Shown piece after piece: positions 18,252 through 27,300 of a DNA stretch of 61,040 nt. Both the position numbers and the translations under genes were made by a program. The DNA is from Caenimonas sp. SL110. GTDB taxonomy: Bacteria; Pseudomonadota; Gammaproteobacteria; Burkholderiales; Burkholderiaceae_C. How positions within the stretch are numbered: position 1 is the stretch's first letter; every line of letters begins with the position of its first letter. The notes beneath the pieces are model-generated. The model saw only the letters and a program-made list of their open reading frames with translations. It was not told the origin of the DNA and did not search any database. Where the stretch lies: NCBI RefSeq assembly GCF_001044395.1, contig NZ_JANU01000015.1:1-61040 (forward strand), given 5' to 3'.

Positions 18252-19157
18252 ATGAAATTCTCTGTCTTCCAGATCAGCCGCCGCGGCGGCCGCGAAAAAA
18301 ACGAAGACCGCATGGGCTATTGCTACACGCGGGAGTCGGGGCTTTTCGTGCTGGCTGACGGCATGGGCGGCCACCCCGAGGGCGAGGTCGCCGCGCAGCT
18401 CGCGCTGCAAACGGTCTCGGCGCTCTACCAGAAAGAAGCCCGCCCGCTGGTGCAGGACGTCAATGAGTTCCTGTCGATGGCACTCATGGCGGCGCACCAC
18501 CAGATCATTCGCTACGCCAGCGAAAAAGGCATGCTCGACACGCCGCGAACGACCCTGGTCGCGGCGGTCGTGCAGGGCACATCGGCAACGTGGGTCCATT
18601 GCGGCGATTCACGCCTGTATGTGGTCCGCGGCAACGAACTGCTCACCCGCACACGCGACCACTCGTACCTGGAGCAGCAAAGCGGCGCAGGGGTCGTTCG
18701 CCTGGACCGCATCAACCGCAACATCCTGTTCACCTGCCTGGGCTCTCCGACCAAGCCGGTGTTCGATATCACCGGCCCGGTCACATTGCAGCAGGGCGAC
18801 AAGATCCTGCTGTGCTCCGACGGCCTCTGGGGTACCTTGACCGATGATGAAATCGTTAACGACCTCAGCAGAAAATCGGTGACCGAGGCAGTGCCCGACC
18901 TGGTCGAGGCCGCCCTGCGCAAGGGCGGCGACCATTGCGACAACGTGACGGTGATAGCGCTGGAGTGGGAGACGCCAGACTCGTTCGAGTCCACGCGCGG
19001 CATTTCCACTGACAGCATCACCGATGGCGTATTTGCTTCCACCATACAGGCCGGCGTTCTCGACGGCATGGTCGAAGACCTGGACGATGAAGCCATCGAA
19101 CGCTCGATCGCCGAGATCAACGAAGCCATCCGGCGCTCGGCGGCGCGGAAAACCTGA
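18252..19157 (+). CDS. PP2C-family protein serine/threonine phosphatase
   Basis: The 301-residue protein has the metal-binding PP2C motifs: [47 protein letters not shown] and [13 protein letters not shown]. The conserved Asp residues for two metals are present. It probably reverses the action of the kinase encoded just upstream. The C-terminal ~50 residues ([13 protein letters not shown]...SAARKT) are an acidic helical tail. rph follows 17 bp downstream. Confidence 0.93.
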   Translation: MKFSVFQISRRGGREKNEDRMGYCYTRESGLFVLADGMGGHPEGEVAAQLALQTVSALYQKEARPLVQDVNEFLSMALMAAHHQIIRYASEKGMLDTPRTTLVAAVVQGTSATWVHCGDSRLYVVRGNELLTRTRDHSYLEQQSGAGVVRLDRINRNILFTCLGSPTKPVFDITGPVTLQQGDKILLCSDGLWGTLTDDEIVNDLSRKSVTEAVPDLVEAALRKGGDHCDNVTVIALEWETPDSFESTRGISTDSITDGVFASTIQAGVLDGMVEDLDDEAIERSIAEINEAIRRSAARKT

Positions 19158-19174
19158 AACCAAGTTCCCAAAAA

Positions 19175-19903
19175 ATGACTGAATTTGCAAGAAGCGGCGG
19201 CCGTGCCGCAGACCAGCTGCGTCCGATTCGCATCACCCGCGGCTACACCATCCATGCCGAGGGTTCGGTGCTGATCGAATTCGGCAACACGCGCGTGCTG
19301 TGCACCGCGTCGGTTGAAGAGAAGGTTCCACCGCACAAGCGCGGCAGCGGCGAAGGCTGGGTCACAGCCGAATACGGCATGCTGCCGCGCTCGACCCATA
19401 CGCGCAGCGACCGTGAAGCCGCACGCGGCAAGCAGAGCGGTCGCACGCAGGAAATCCAGCGGCTCATCGGCCGTTCGATGCGCGCGGTGTTCGATCTGAA
19501 AGCGTTGGGCGAGCGCACGATCCAGCTCGACTGCGACGTGCTGCAGGCCGATGGCGGTACGCGAACCGCGGCGATCACCGGCGCATTCGTCTCGGCGCAG
19601 GATGCGGTGAACAAGCTGATTGCGGCGGGCAAGCTCACCGCTTCGCCGATCACCGGTCCAGTCGCGGCTGTTTCGGTGGGAATCGTGCAAGGCGTGCCGT
19701 TGCTCGATCTCGAATACATCGAAGACGTGAGCTGCGACACCGACATGAATGTGGTGATGACGGGTGCGGGCCATTTCGTCGAAGTGCAAGGCACTGCCGA
19801 GGGCGTCGCCTTCACGCGCGCCGAGATGGACGAGCTGCTGCGCCTGGCCGAAAAGGGCATTGGCGAGCTCGTCACCCTTCAGGGACAAGCGCTCGGCCAG
19901 TGA
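19175..19903 (+). CDS. rph: Ribonuclease PH
   Basis: The 242-residue phosphorolytic 3'-5' exoribonuclease trims tRNA 3' ends. The family start is [25 protein letters not shown]. Conserved parts include [41 protein letters not shown] and the [20 protein letters not shown] active-site region. Its stop overlaps the GTG of rdgB in GTGA, implying coupled translation. Length is normal for the family. Confidence 0.96.
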   Translation: MTEFARSGGRAADQLRPIRITRGYTIHAEGSVLIEFGNTRVLCTASVEEKVPPHKRGSGEGWVTAEYGMLPRSTHTRSDREAARGKQSGRTQEIQRLIGRSMRAVFDLKALGERTIQLDCDVLQADGGTRTAAITGAFVSAQDAVNKLIAAGKLTASPITGPVAAVSVGIVQGVPLLDLEYIEDVSCDTDMNVVMTGAGHFVEVQGTAEGVAFTRAEMDELLRLAEKGIGELVTLQGQALGQ

Positions 19904-20532
19904 AGGCCGGCGGTGAAGTTCGACAAGTGATCTCTCGCATCGTCCTGGCCTCCAACAACGCGGGCAAGCTCGCCGAGCTGCGCGCGATGTTCGCGTCCCT
20001 GCCGATCGAGCTGGTGCGCCAATCGGAGCTGGGTATCGGGGAAGCCGAAGAGCCGCACCGCACCTTTGTCGAGAACGCACTGGCCAAGGCGCGTCATGCG
20101 TCGCGCGAAAGCGGCCTGCCTGCCATTGCGGACGACGCCGGACTGTGTGTTGAGGCCTTCGGCGGATTGCCTGGCGTCGATACCGCGTTCTATGCCATGC
20201 AGTTCGGCTATGAGAAGGGCGACGACAACAACGTGCGCGCCTTGCTCGAACAGTTAAAGCCGCATGCCGACCGGCGCGCGGCCCTGGTCAGCACGCTGGT
20301 CGCGGTTCGCACGCCCGACGATCCGGAGCCGCTGATCGCATCGGGCCGGGTTGCAGGCGTGATTGCCCAGGAGCCCACAGGCGAGCACGGCTTCGGGTTC
20401 GACCCGGTCATGTTCATCCCCGAGTTCGGCCAGACCTTCGCGCAATTGCCGCCAGAGGTGAAGAACGCGAACAGCCATCGCGGCAAGGCTGCGCAGCAGA
20501 TGCTGGGGCTCATCCGCGAGCGCTGGCTGTGA
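19900..20532 (+). CDS. rdgB: Non-canonical purine NTP pyrophosphatase RdgB/HAM1
   Basis: This enzyme hydrolyses ITP/XTP/dITP to monophosphates. The core begins [25 protein letters not shown] is the HAM1 nucleotide-binding motif. It continues with [35 protein letters not shown] and NSHRGKA. The GTG at 19900 overlaps rph; a second GTG at 19927 would place the start nearer the usual N-terminus. The stop overlaps the hemW start (GTGA), giving the compact rph-rdgB-hemW operon. Confidence 0.95.
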   Translation: MKAGGEVRQVISRIVLASNNAGKLAELRAMFASLPIELVRQSELGIGEAEEPHRTFVENALAKARHASRESGLPAIADDAGLCVEAFGGLPGVDTAFYAMQFGYEKGDDNNVRALLEQLKPHADRRAALVSTLVAVRTPDDPEPLIASGRVAGVIAQEPTGEHGFGFDPVMFIPEFGQTFAQLPPEVKNANSHRGKAAQQMLGLIRERWL

Positions 20533-21761
20533 TTGCGATCCGGGCAGTGAACGCACAGGCCGCAGCCGAGGGCGTTGCGGTGAAGGACGTCACTCATTAC
20601 CTTCGAGGCGGTCTGCTGCAGCTACCTGCGCTGCCGCCGCTGTCGCTGTATGTTCACCTGCCGTGGTGCCTCAAGAAGTGCCCGTACTGCGACTTCAACT
20701 CGCACGAAATCCGGTCGGGCGAAGTGCCCGAGCAACGCTACATCGACGCGCTGGTCGCAGACCTGGAGTCGTCGCTGCCGCTCATCTGGGGGCGCCCGGT
20801 GCACAGCATCTTCATCGGCGGAGGCACGCCCAGCCTGTTCTCTCCGCAGGCGATCGACCGCCTGCTGGGCGATATTCGCGCGCGCCTGCGGCTGGAGCCC
20901 GACTGCGAGATCACGCTTGAAGCCAATCCGGGCACGTTCGAGAAAAATCGCTTCAAGGCATTTCGCGCAGCCGGAGTCACGCGGCTTTCAGTCGGTGTGC
21001 AGAGCTTCAACGACGATCACCTGCGCGCGTTGGGTCGCGTGCATGACAGGGCGCAGGCGATTGCGGCGCTCGAGGAGGCGGCCGCTTCGTTCGACACCTT
21101 CAACCTGGACCTGATGTACGCCTTGCCGGGCCAGTCGATGGAGGCGCTCGATGCGGACCTGGCTCAGGCCCTGGCGCTCTCCCCGCCGCACCTGTCGGTC
21201 TACCACCTCACGATCGAGCCCAATACCTACTTCGCAAAATTCCCTCCGCGCGTGCCGGAAGACGACGTGGCCTACGCCATGCTCGACCGCATCACCGAAG
21301 CGACGGCCGGTGCGGGGCTTGAGCGCTATGAGGTCTCGGCTTACGCAAAGGCCGGACATCGCTGCTGGCACAACGTCAACTACTGGCAGTTTGGCGATTA
21401 CCTGGGCATAGGGGCAGGCGCGCACGGCAAGCTCAGTTTTCCGCATCGCGTCATTCGGCAGGTGCGCTTTCGCGAGCCGCGCCTGTATATGGACAACGCC
21501 CTCGCAGGCAAGCCCATCGCGCAGGAAACCGAAGTGCCGCGCGCCGAACTTCCCTTCGAGTTCATGCTCAATGCATTGCGCCTGAAGGACGGATTCGCGT
21601 TGCGCGATTTCAGTGAGCGCACCGGCTTGCCATTGACCACGATTGAAGCCCAGCTGGTCGATGCCGAAAAACGCGGCCTGATCGAGCGAGACCTTGCCCG
21701 CGTGCGGCCCACGGCACGCGGATTCGATTTCCTGAGCGACCTGCAGGAACTCTTTCTTTGA
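20529..21761 (+). CDS. hemW: HemW-type radical SAM protein (heme chaperone)
   Basis: The 410-residue protein has the radical SAM cysteines in PWCLKKCPYCDFNSHE. It also has FIGGGTPSLFSPQ, EANPGTFE, GVQSFNDDHLRALGRVHD, NLDLMYALPGQS and the HemW C-terminal domain (HNVNYWQFGDYLGIGAGAHGK). Family members bind heme and deliver it to respiratory enzymes. They were formerly annotated as coproporphyrinogen oxidase-like, but the C-terminal half argues for HemW over HemN. The GTG start overlaps rdgB. Confidence 0.94.
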   Translation: MIAIRAVNAQAAAEGVAVKDVTHYLRGGLLQLPALPPLSLYVHLPWCLKKCPYCDFNSHEIRSGEVPEQRYIDALVADLESSLPLIWGRPVHSIFIGGGTPSLFSPQAIDRLLGDIRARLRLEPDCEITLEANPGTFEKNRFKAFRAAGVTRLSVGVQSFNDDHLRALGRVHDRAQAIAALEEAAASFDTFNLDLMYALPGQSMEALDADLAQALALSPPHLSVYHLTIEPNTYFAKFPPRVPEDDVAYAMLDRITEATAGAGLERYEVSAYAKAGHRCWHNVNYWQFGDYLGIGAGAHGKLSFPHRVIRQVRFREPRLYMDNALAGKPIAQETEVPRAELPFEFMLNALRLKDGFALRDFSERTGLPLTTIEAQLVDAEKRGLIERDLARVRPTARGFDFLSDLQELFL

Positions 21762-21777
21762 TGAAGCTGTAACCACG

Positions 21778-23283
21778 ATGAATGTTCTCGATTCCATCGC
21801 GCGCCAGGCGCGCGCCCATCCCGACCGCACCGCCGTCATCAACGATGGAGACGCCATCAGCTATTCAGCGCTGTGGCGTAGCGCCGCTGGCGTTGCGGCA
21901 CATCTGGTGCGTGCGGGCATACAGCAGGGACAGTGCGTCGCTGTGTCCGGGCTGCGAATGCAGGCCGACCTGGTGGTCGTCATGGCGCTGGCTCGCATCG
22001 GTGCGATCTCGACCTACTTCCGTGCCGGTCAAACCGATGCAGTGCGCCGCGAGATCTTTGCGCGCAACCAGGTGGTGGCGTGGATCGGGCATCCCGACGC
22101 CATTGGCGGCGACGACATCAAGCTGATTCCGATCGGGGACCTCGTGCAGCCGCTTGGCGAAGATGCAGTCCTGCCGCCGCTGGTGTCCGGCCTGGACGAC
22201 CAGGTCTGGCGCATCGCCTCGTCTTCGGGCACCACCGGCGTCAGCAAGAGCATTCCCTTCACCCATGCGCGAACCGCCAGGCAGCAGCAACTGTCGTTCG
22301 AGGCGTGGCCGATACAGGCAGACGAGAAGCTGCTGTTGCTCGCCGACCTGGGCATTGGATTTTCGCTGGGCCACTGCATGCAGCAGCTTTCGGCCGGCGC
22401 GACGGTGGTGTTCCTCAAGGAACTCCTGGCACCCGAGATGGCCGCATCGCTCAAGCGCGACAGACCCACTCGAATCCTGAGCACGCCGGCAGTGATGACA
22501 AGACTGACCGGGTACCTGAGGCGACTTCCCGAAAGCGAGCGTTTCAAGCCGGACAGCCTGCGCAGCGTGATGCTCGGCGGCAGCATTGTTCCTCCAGGAC
22601 TGCGCGCTGAAGTCAGGCAGCTGCTGTGCCCCAATCTCATCGTCAATTACGGTTCTACCGAAATGGGAAGCACCGCACGTGCGGGTGTGCAGATCGCGCG
22701 CGAACACCCCGGCGCCGCCGGCCGCCTCGTGCCGTGGGTGGAAGGCCAGGCCGTGGACGTTGCCGGCAACCCATTGCCGCCCGGCCAGACCGGTATCTTG
22801 CGGTTTCGATCGCCTGTCATGGTGCAGGGATATGTCGGCGATGAGAAGGCCACAGCTGCTGCGTTCAGGGATGGCTGGTTCTATCCGGGCGACACGGGCT
22901 CCATCGATGAAGGCCGGATCGTGCGCCTGGGCGGCCGTTCTGACGACGTCATCAACCTGCTGGGCGTCAAGCTCGATCCGTCGCGCGTGGAAGAAGCGCT
23001 CAACAGCCACCCGTCGGTCAAGGAGTCGGCCGTCACACTCAGTGCGCAAGCGTCGCGGCGTCCCGTGCTGGTGCTGCTGGTCGTTGCGGCGGACGAATCC
23101 GCACCGCCGCAGGAATCGGCGCTCAAGGCGCACGTCATCGCAAGCATGGGATCGCTTCACGAGCCTTCGCGCGTTCAGGTCGTTGCAAGCCTGCCGCGCA
23201 CGGACGCTGGCAAGCTGGCGCGAGCACAACTTCCTTCGCTGGCGGATGGGACGCAGGCCAGGGGCAACGAGATATCGACATGA
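21778..23283 (+). CDS. AMP-dependent acyl-CoA synthetase/ligase family protein
   Basis: This 501-residue member of the ANL superfamily adenylates a carboxylate and forms a thioester. Motif A3 is SSSGTTGVSKSIPFTH, A5-like VNYGSTEMGS, A7 FYPGDTG, A8 LGGRSDDVINLLGVKLDPSRVE, and the A10-type lysine lies in RTDAGKLARAQL. The substrate cannot be read. The stop overlaps the start of a TctC-type receptor gene (ATGA), so the two are coupled, consistent with uptake and activation of an organic acid. Confidence 0.88.
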   Translation: MNVLDSIARQARAHPDRTAVINDGDAISYSALWRSAAGVAAHLVRAGIQQGQCVAVSGLRMQADLVVVMALARIGAISTYFRAGQTDAVRREIFARNQVVAWIGHPDAIGGDDIKLIPIGDLVQPLGEDAVLPPLVSGLDDQVWRIASSSGTTGVSKSIPFTHARTARQQQLSFEAWPIQADEKLLLLADLGIGFSLGHCMQQLSAGATVVFLKELLAPEMAASLKRDRPTRILSTPAVMTRLTGYLRRLPESERFKPDSLRSVMLGGSIVPPGLRAEVRQLLCPNLIVNYGSTEMGSTARAGVQIAREHPGAAGRLVPWVEGQAVDVAGNPLPPGQTGILRFRSPVMVQGYVGDEKATAAAFRDGWFYPGDTGSIDEGRIVRLGGRSDDVINLLGVKLDPSRVEEALNSHPSVKESAVTLSAQASRRPVLVLLVVAADESAPPQESALKAHVIASMGSLHEPSRVQVVASLPRTDAGKLARAQLPSLADGTQARGNEIST

Positions 23284-24242
23284 AACCAGTTTCCAGTTTG
23301 CTGCGCGCCCTGGGCGTGATCGGCCTTCTTTGGGCCGTGGTGCCTGCCAGCGCTCAAGGCACAGCACCGATACGCCTCGTTGTGCCCACCACAGCCGGTG
23401 GCCCGCTCGACGTGGTCGCACGCACGCTGGCGAGCGCGGTCGCGCGTGACCTGAAAGAAACCGTCATCGTCGAGAACCGTCCGGGCGCGGCAGGCATCAT
23501 CGGAACCGAGGCGGTCGTGAAAGCGCCGCCCGACGGCAGGACTTTGCTGCTGGGGTCCGGTTTTGTGGTGACCAACACCGTGCTTTACAAGGTGAACTAC
23601 GACCCGATTCGCGACCTCCAGCCGGTGATACAGCTCACGCAGGCGGGCATGGTGATGCTGGCCCGCAAGGGCCTGGACATCAAGCGCCCCGCCGATCTGA
23701 GCGCAGCCGCTGCAGCGCAACGCGGCGGGCTCAATTGCGGCGCGCCTCCAGGCGAAATGGCGCTGGGCTGCGAGCAACTCAAGCAGGCACTCGGCGGCGC
23801 GGTGGTCACCGTTCCCTATCCCGGAGTCGCACCCGCCATCAATGCGCTGGCAGCCGGCACGGTGGACGTGATGCTCGCGCCGTACGACGCCGCGTTGCCG
23901 TTCGTCGAAGGTGGGCGCGCATCGGCATTTGCCTCAACCGGCACGCGCGCTGCACTGCCTCCGTTTGACGGCCTTCCCCTGGTCAGCGAAACATGGCCGG
24001 GCTTTTCGGTGGTGGGGCTGCTTGCGATCTTCGCGCCGGCCGGCACGCCTGCCGACCTCGTGCGCAGACTCAACCAGGCGTTTGCCGATGCATTGAAAGA
24101 CCCGCAGGTGCGCGCCTTCATGGTGGCGCGCGGCAGCGCGCTCGAAGCCAACAATCCGCCCGAGCGCCTTGCCCAGACGGTGGCGGATCGCCTGGGCTAT
24201 TACCGTCGCCTTGCAGCGACGCTGGGCCTGAAGCCAGAGTGA
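23280..24242 (+). CDS. Tripartite tricarboxylate receptor family (TctC/Bug) periplasmic protein
   Basis: The 320-residue protein has a signal peptide ending near 'PASAQG'. It has the Bug-family signatures IRLVVPTTAGGPLDVVARTLA, IVENRPGAAGIIGTEAVVKAPPDGRTLLLGS and the C-terminal FAPAGTPADLVRRLN. It binds carboxylates in the periplasm. As for most Burkholderiales members, no cognate membrane subunits are encoded nearby, so the transport partner is unknown. Translation is coupled to the acyl-CoA ligase upstream. Confidence 0.92.
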   Translation: MKPVSSLLRALGVIGLLWAVVPASAQGTAPIRLVVPTTAGGPLDVVARTLASAVARDLKETVIVENRPGAAGIIGTEAVVKAPPDGRTLLLGSGFVVTNTVLYKVNYDPIRDLQPVIQLTQAGMVMLARKGLDIKRPADLSAAAAAQRGGLNCGAPPGEMALGCEQLKQALGGAVVTVPYPGVAPAINALAAGTVDVMLAPYDAALPFVEGGRASAFASTGTRAALPPFDGLPLVSETWPGFSVVGLLAIFAPAGTPADLVRRLNQAFADALKDPQVRAFMVARGSALEANNPPERLAQTVADRLGYYRRLAATLGLKPE

Positions 24243-24255
24243 GCGGATGAGCTGT

Positions 24256-24293
24256 TGGGAGGGAAATGCGTTTTTTGCATAACGCAGCTCCCA
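24256..24293. promoter_or_regulatory. Two-part inverted repeat in the leader of the GDH gene
   Basis: The outer arms TGGGAG (24256-24261) and CTCCCA (24288-24293) enclose the inner arms TGCGTT (24267-24272) and AACGCA (24281-24286). The structure lies 14 bp after the tctC stop and 72 bp before the GDH start. It lacks a T-run after the stem, so it is more likely a leader structure or operator than a terminator. Confidence 0.35.
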
Positions 24294-24365
24294 TACGGCA
24301 TTTGCACTGCGCGGCGAGGGTGCCTAGAGTGGCGCATCCCAATCTTTTCAGGAAGAAGGCGCGCC

Positions 24366-27300
24366 ATGAACGCTCCCATCCAGGCCCTGCACGACCGCAT
24401 CGCTGCTGTCGTCGCACTTTCCGCCACTCGCAGCGATCCAGCCCTGCACAAGCTTGTTGAATCAATAGCGCACCCCTACTTCGCGCGGCTTGATGCCGAC
24501 GACCTCGCCGAACGCACGCCCGAAGACCTGCTCGGCGCTTTGGTCTCCCACCTGAAACTCGGCGAGACCCGCACGCCGGGCACTCCCCAGATCCGGATAT
24601 TCAGTCCCACAGCCGCAGAAGACGGCTGGACCTCACGTCACTCGGTGGTGCAGATCGTCAACGACGACATGCCGTTTCTCGTCGACTCGACCTCGCTCGA
24701 AATCAGTCGCCACGGCATGCTCCTGCACCTCATCGTGCATCCGATCTTTGAAGTCACGCGCGATGCGCCCGGCAAGCTCCAGGCCATAGCACCGCGTGGG
24801 CAGTCGCCCCATGCCTCGCGTGAATCGTGGATGTACATCGAGATCGATCGCCTGGTCGACGTAGCGCAGCGCCAGCAGCTTGAAACCGACATTGCACGCG
24901 TCCTGGGCGACGTCCGGGCGGCTGTGCGTGACTGGCAACCCATACTCGCGCGGTTGAACGAGGCCATCCAGGAACTCGGCAACGCGCCTGATGCATTGCC
25001 GCCGGAAGCGATCGAAGAAAGCCGCGCCTTCCTGCAATGGCTGACACAGGACCACATCACGCTGCTGGGCTATCGCCAGCAGGACCTCGTCAGGGACAAG
25101 GGCGAGGTGGCCCTGCGCATGGTGCCGGGCAGCGGCCTGGGCCTGCTCGGCGAATCCGCGAGCGACGCCGTGTCCGCAACGTTTTCGGCGCTCCCGGCAG
25201 CAGCGCGTGCAGTGGCTGCTTCGCCGCTGCCGATACTGGTCGTGACCAAGTCGAACACCAGGTCCACCGTGCATCGCAGCGGCTACACCGACTACGTGGG
25301 CGTCAAGCGGTACAACGCACAGGGTGAGGTGATCGGCGAGCACCGGTTCATCGGCCTGTTCACATCCACCGCCTACAGCGCCCGCATCGCAGAGACGCCG
25401 CTGCTGCGCGGCAAGGTGGGTGCGATCGCCCGGCGCGCGGGACTTCCGCCAGGCGGTCATCTTTCCAAGGCACTCGACCACGTGCTGGAAACCTTTCCGC
25501 GCGACGATCTCTTCCAGATACCCGACGAAGACCTCTACGAAACGGCGTTGGGCATCGTCGCGCTCGGCGAGCGGCAGCGGCTGCGCCTGTTCCTCTGGCG
25601 CGATCCGTTCGACCGCTTTGTGTCGTGCCTGGTGTACGTGCCGCGCGAGTCGTATTCCACCGACCTGCGCCTGAAGTTCCAGCGCATCCTGCTCACCGCG
25701 TTCAATGGCGCATCGGCGGAGTTCGACGTGCTGCTCAGTGACGCCGTGCTCGCGCGAATTCATTTCACGGTGCGCACGACCCCCGGGCAGGTTCCGGCGT
25801 TCGACACGCGCGCGATCGAGCGTCAACTCGCCTCAGCAGCCCGGCGCTGGGAAGACGAACTGCGCGAAGCGCTGGTTGCGGGGCAGGGTGAAGCCACCGG
25901 GCTTGCCTTGTTCAAGCAGTGGAGCCCCGCTTTTCCCGCTGACTATCGTGGCCGCACGGCGGCGCGCGAAGCCCTGCCGGATGTCGCCAAGCTCGCCTCG
26001 CTATCGGGCGGGGCGCCGCTTGCGCTGTCGCTGTACCAGCGCGATGCCAACAATCCGGGCGCCCTCGGCTTGAAGGTGTACCGGCTCGGCGCGCCCATGG
26101 TCCTGTCCGACAGCCTGCCCATGCTGGAGCACATGGGTGCGCGCGTCATCGCCGAATCGAGCTGGCGCATCGGGACCCAAGGCCCGTCTGCACCGATCGC
26201 GCTGCATGACTTCGCGCTGGAAGCGCCGCTCACCGGCGATATAGACGCGCAAACGCTCGCCACATTGTTCGAAGATGCCTTTGCGCAGGTGCTTCGCGGC
26301 GAAGTCGAAAGTGACGACTTCAATCGCCTCGTGCTGCTCGCGGGTCTCGCGGCGCAAGAAGTGGTGGTGCTGCGTGCGTATGCCAAGTACCTCAAGCAGA
26401 TCGGCTTTGCGCAATCGCAGTCGACCATTGCCGCAACGCTGGTCGCGCATCCGCGCATTGCGCGCATGCTGGCTGGCCTGTTCAAGCTGCGCTTCGATCC
26501 GCAGGGCGCGGATGTGCAAGGGGCTCAGGCGCAGGTCAATGGCATCGAGAAGGCGCTGGAGAAAGTCAGCAACATCAATGAAGACCGCGTGCTGCGGCAG
26601 ATGCTGGCGCTTGTCGAGGCGACCCTTCGCACCAACTACTGGCGCACGGGTGTCGGACACTCCGGTGAAGCAGGCCCGCGCCGGCAGTTCCTGAGTTTCA
26701 AGTTCGATTCCTCGAAGATCCCGGGCCTGCCGGCGCCCCGGCCTCTGTACGAAATCTTCGTTTATTCGCCGCGTTTCGAGGGCATCCACCTGCGCGGTGG
26801 CAGGGTTGCGCGCGGCGGGCTGCGCTGGTCCGACAGGCCCGACGATTTCCGCACCGAAGTGCTGGGCCTGGTGAAGGCCCAGATGGTGAAGAACACCGTC
26901 ATCGTCCCGGTCGGCTCCAAGGGCGGCTTCGTGCTGAAGAAAGCGCCGCCGTCCACCGACCGCGATGCGTTCATGAAGGAAGGCATCGCCTGCTACCAGG
27001 ACTACCTGCGCGGCCTGCTCGACCTCACTGACAACCTGGTCAACGGCAAGACCGTGGCGCCGCCTCACGTGGTTCGTGTCGATGGCGACGATACCTACCT
27101 CGTGGTCGCGGCAGACAAGGGCACGGCCACCTTCTCCGACTACGCCAATGCGGTCAGCGCCGAATACGGTCACTGGCTCGGCGATGCGTTCGCCTCGGGC
27201 GGCAGCGTCGGCTACGACCACAAGGTGATGGGCATCACGGCACGTGGCGCGTGGGAAAGCGTCAAGCGCCACTTCCGCGAGATCGGCACCGACATCCAGT

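Noticed and set aside
16193..18313. 706-residue protein extending YicC upstream across the kinase gene
   Set aside because: YicC starts at ATG 17110 with the family N-terminus; the upstream part is the reverse complement of the Ser/Thr kinase.
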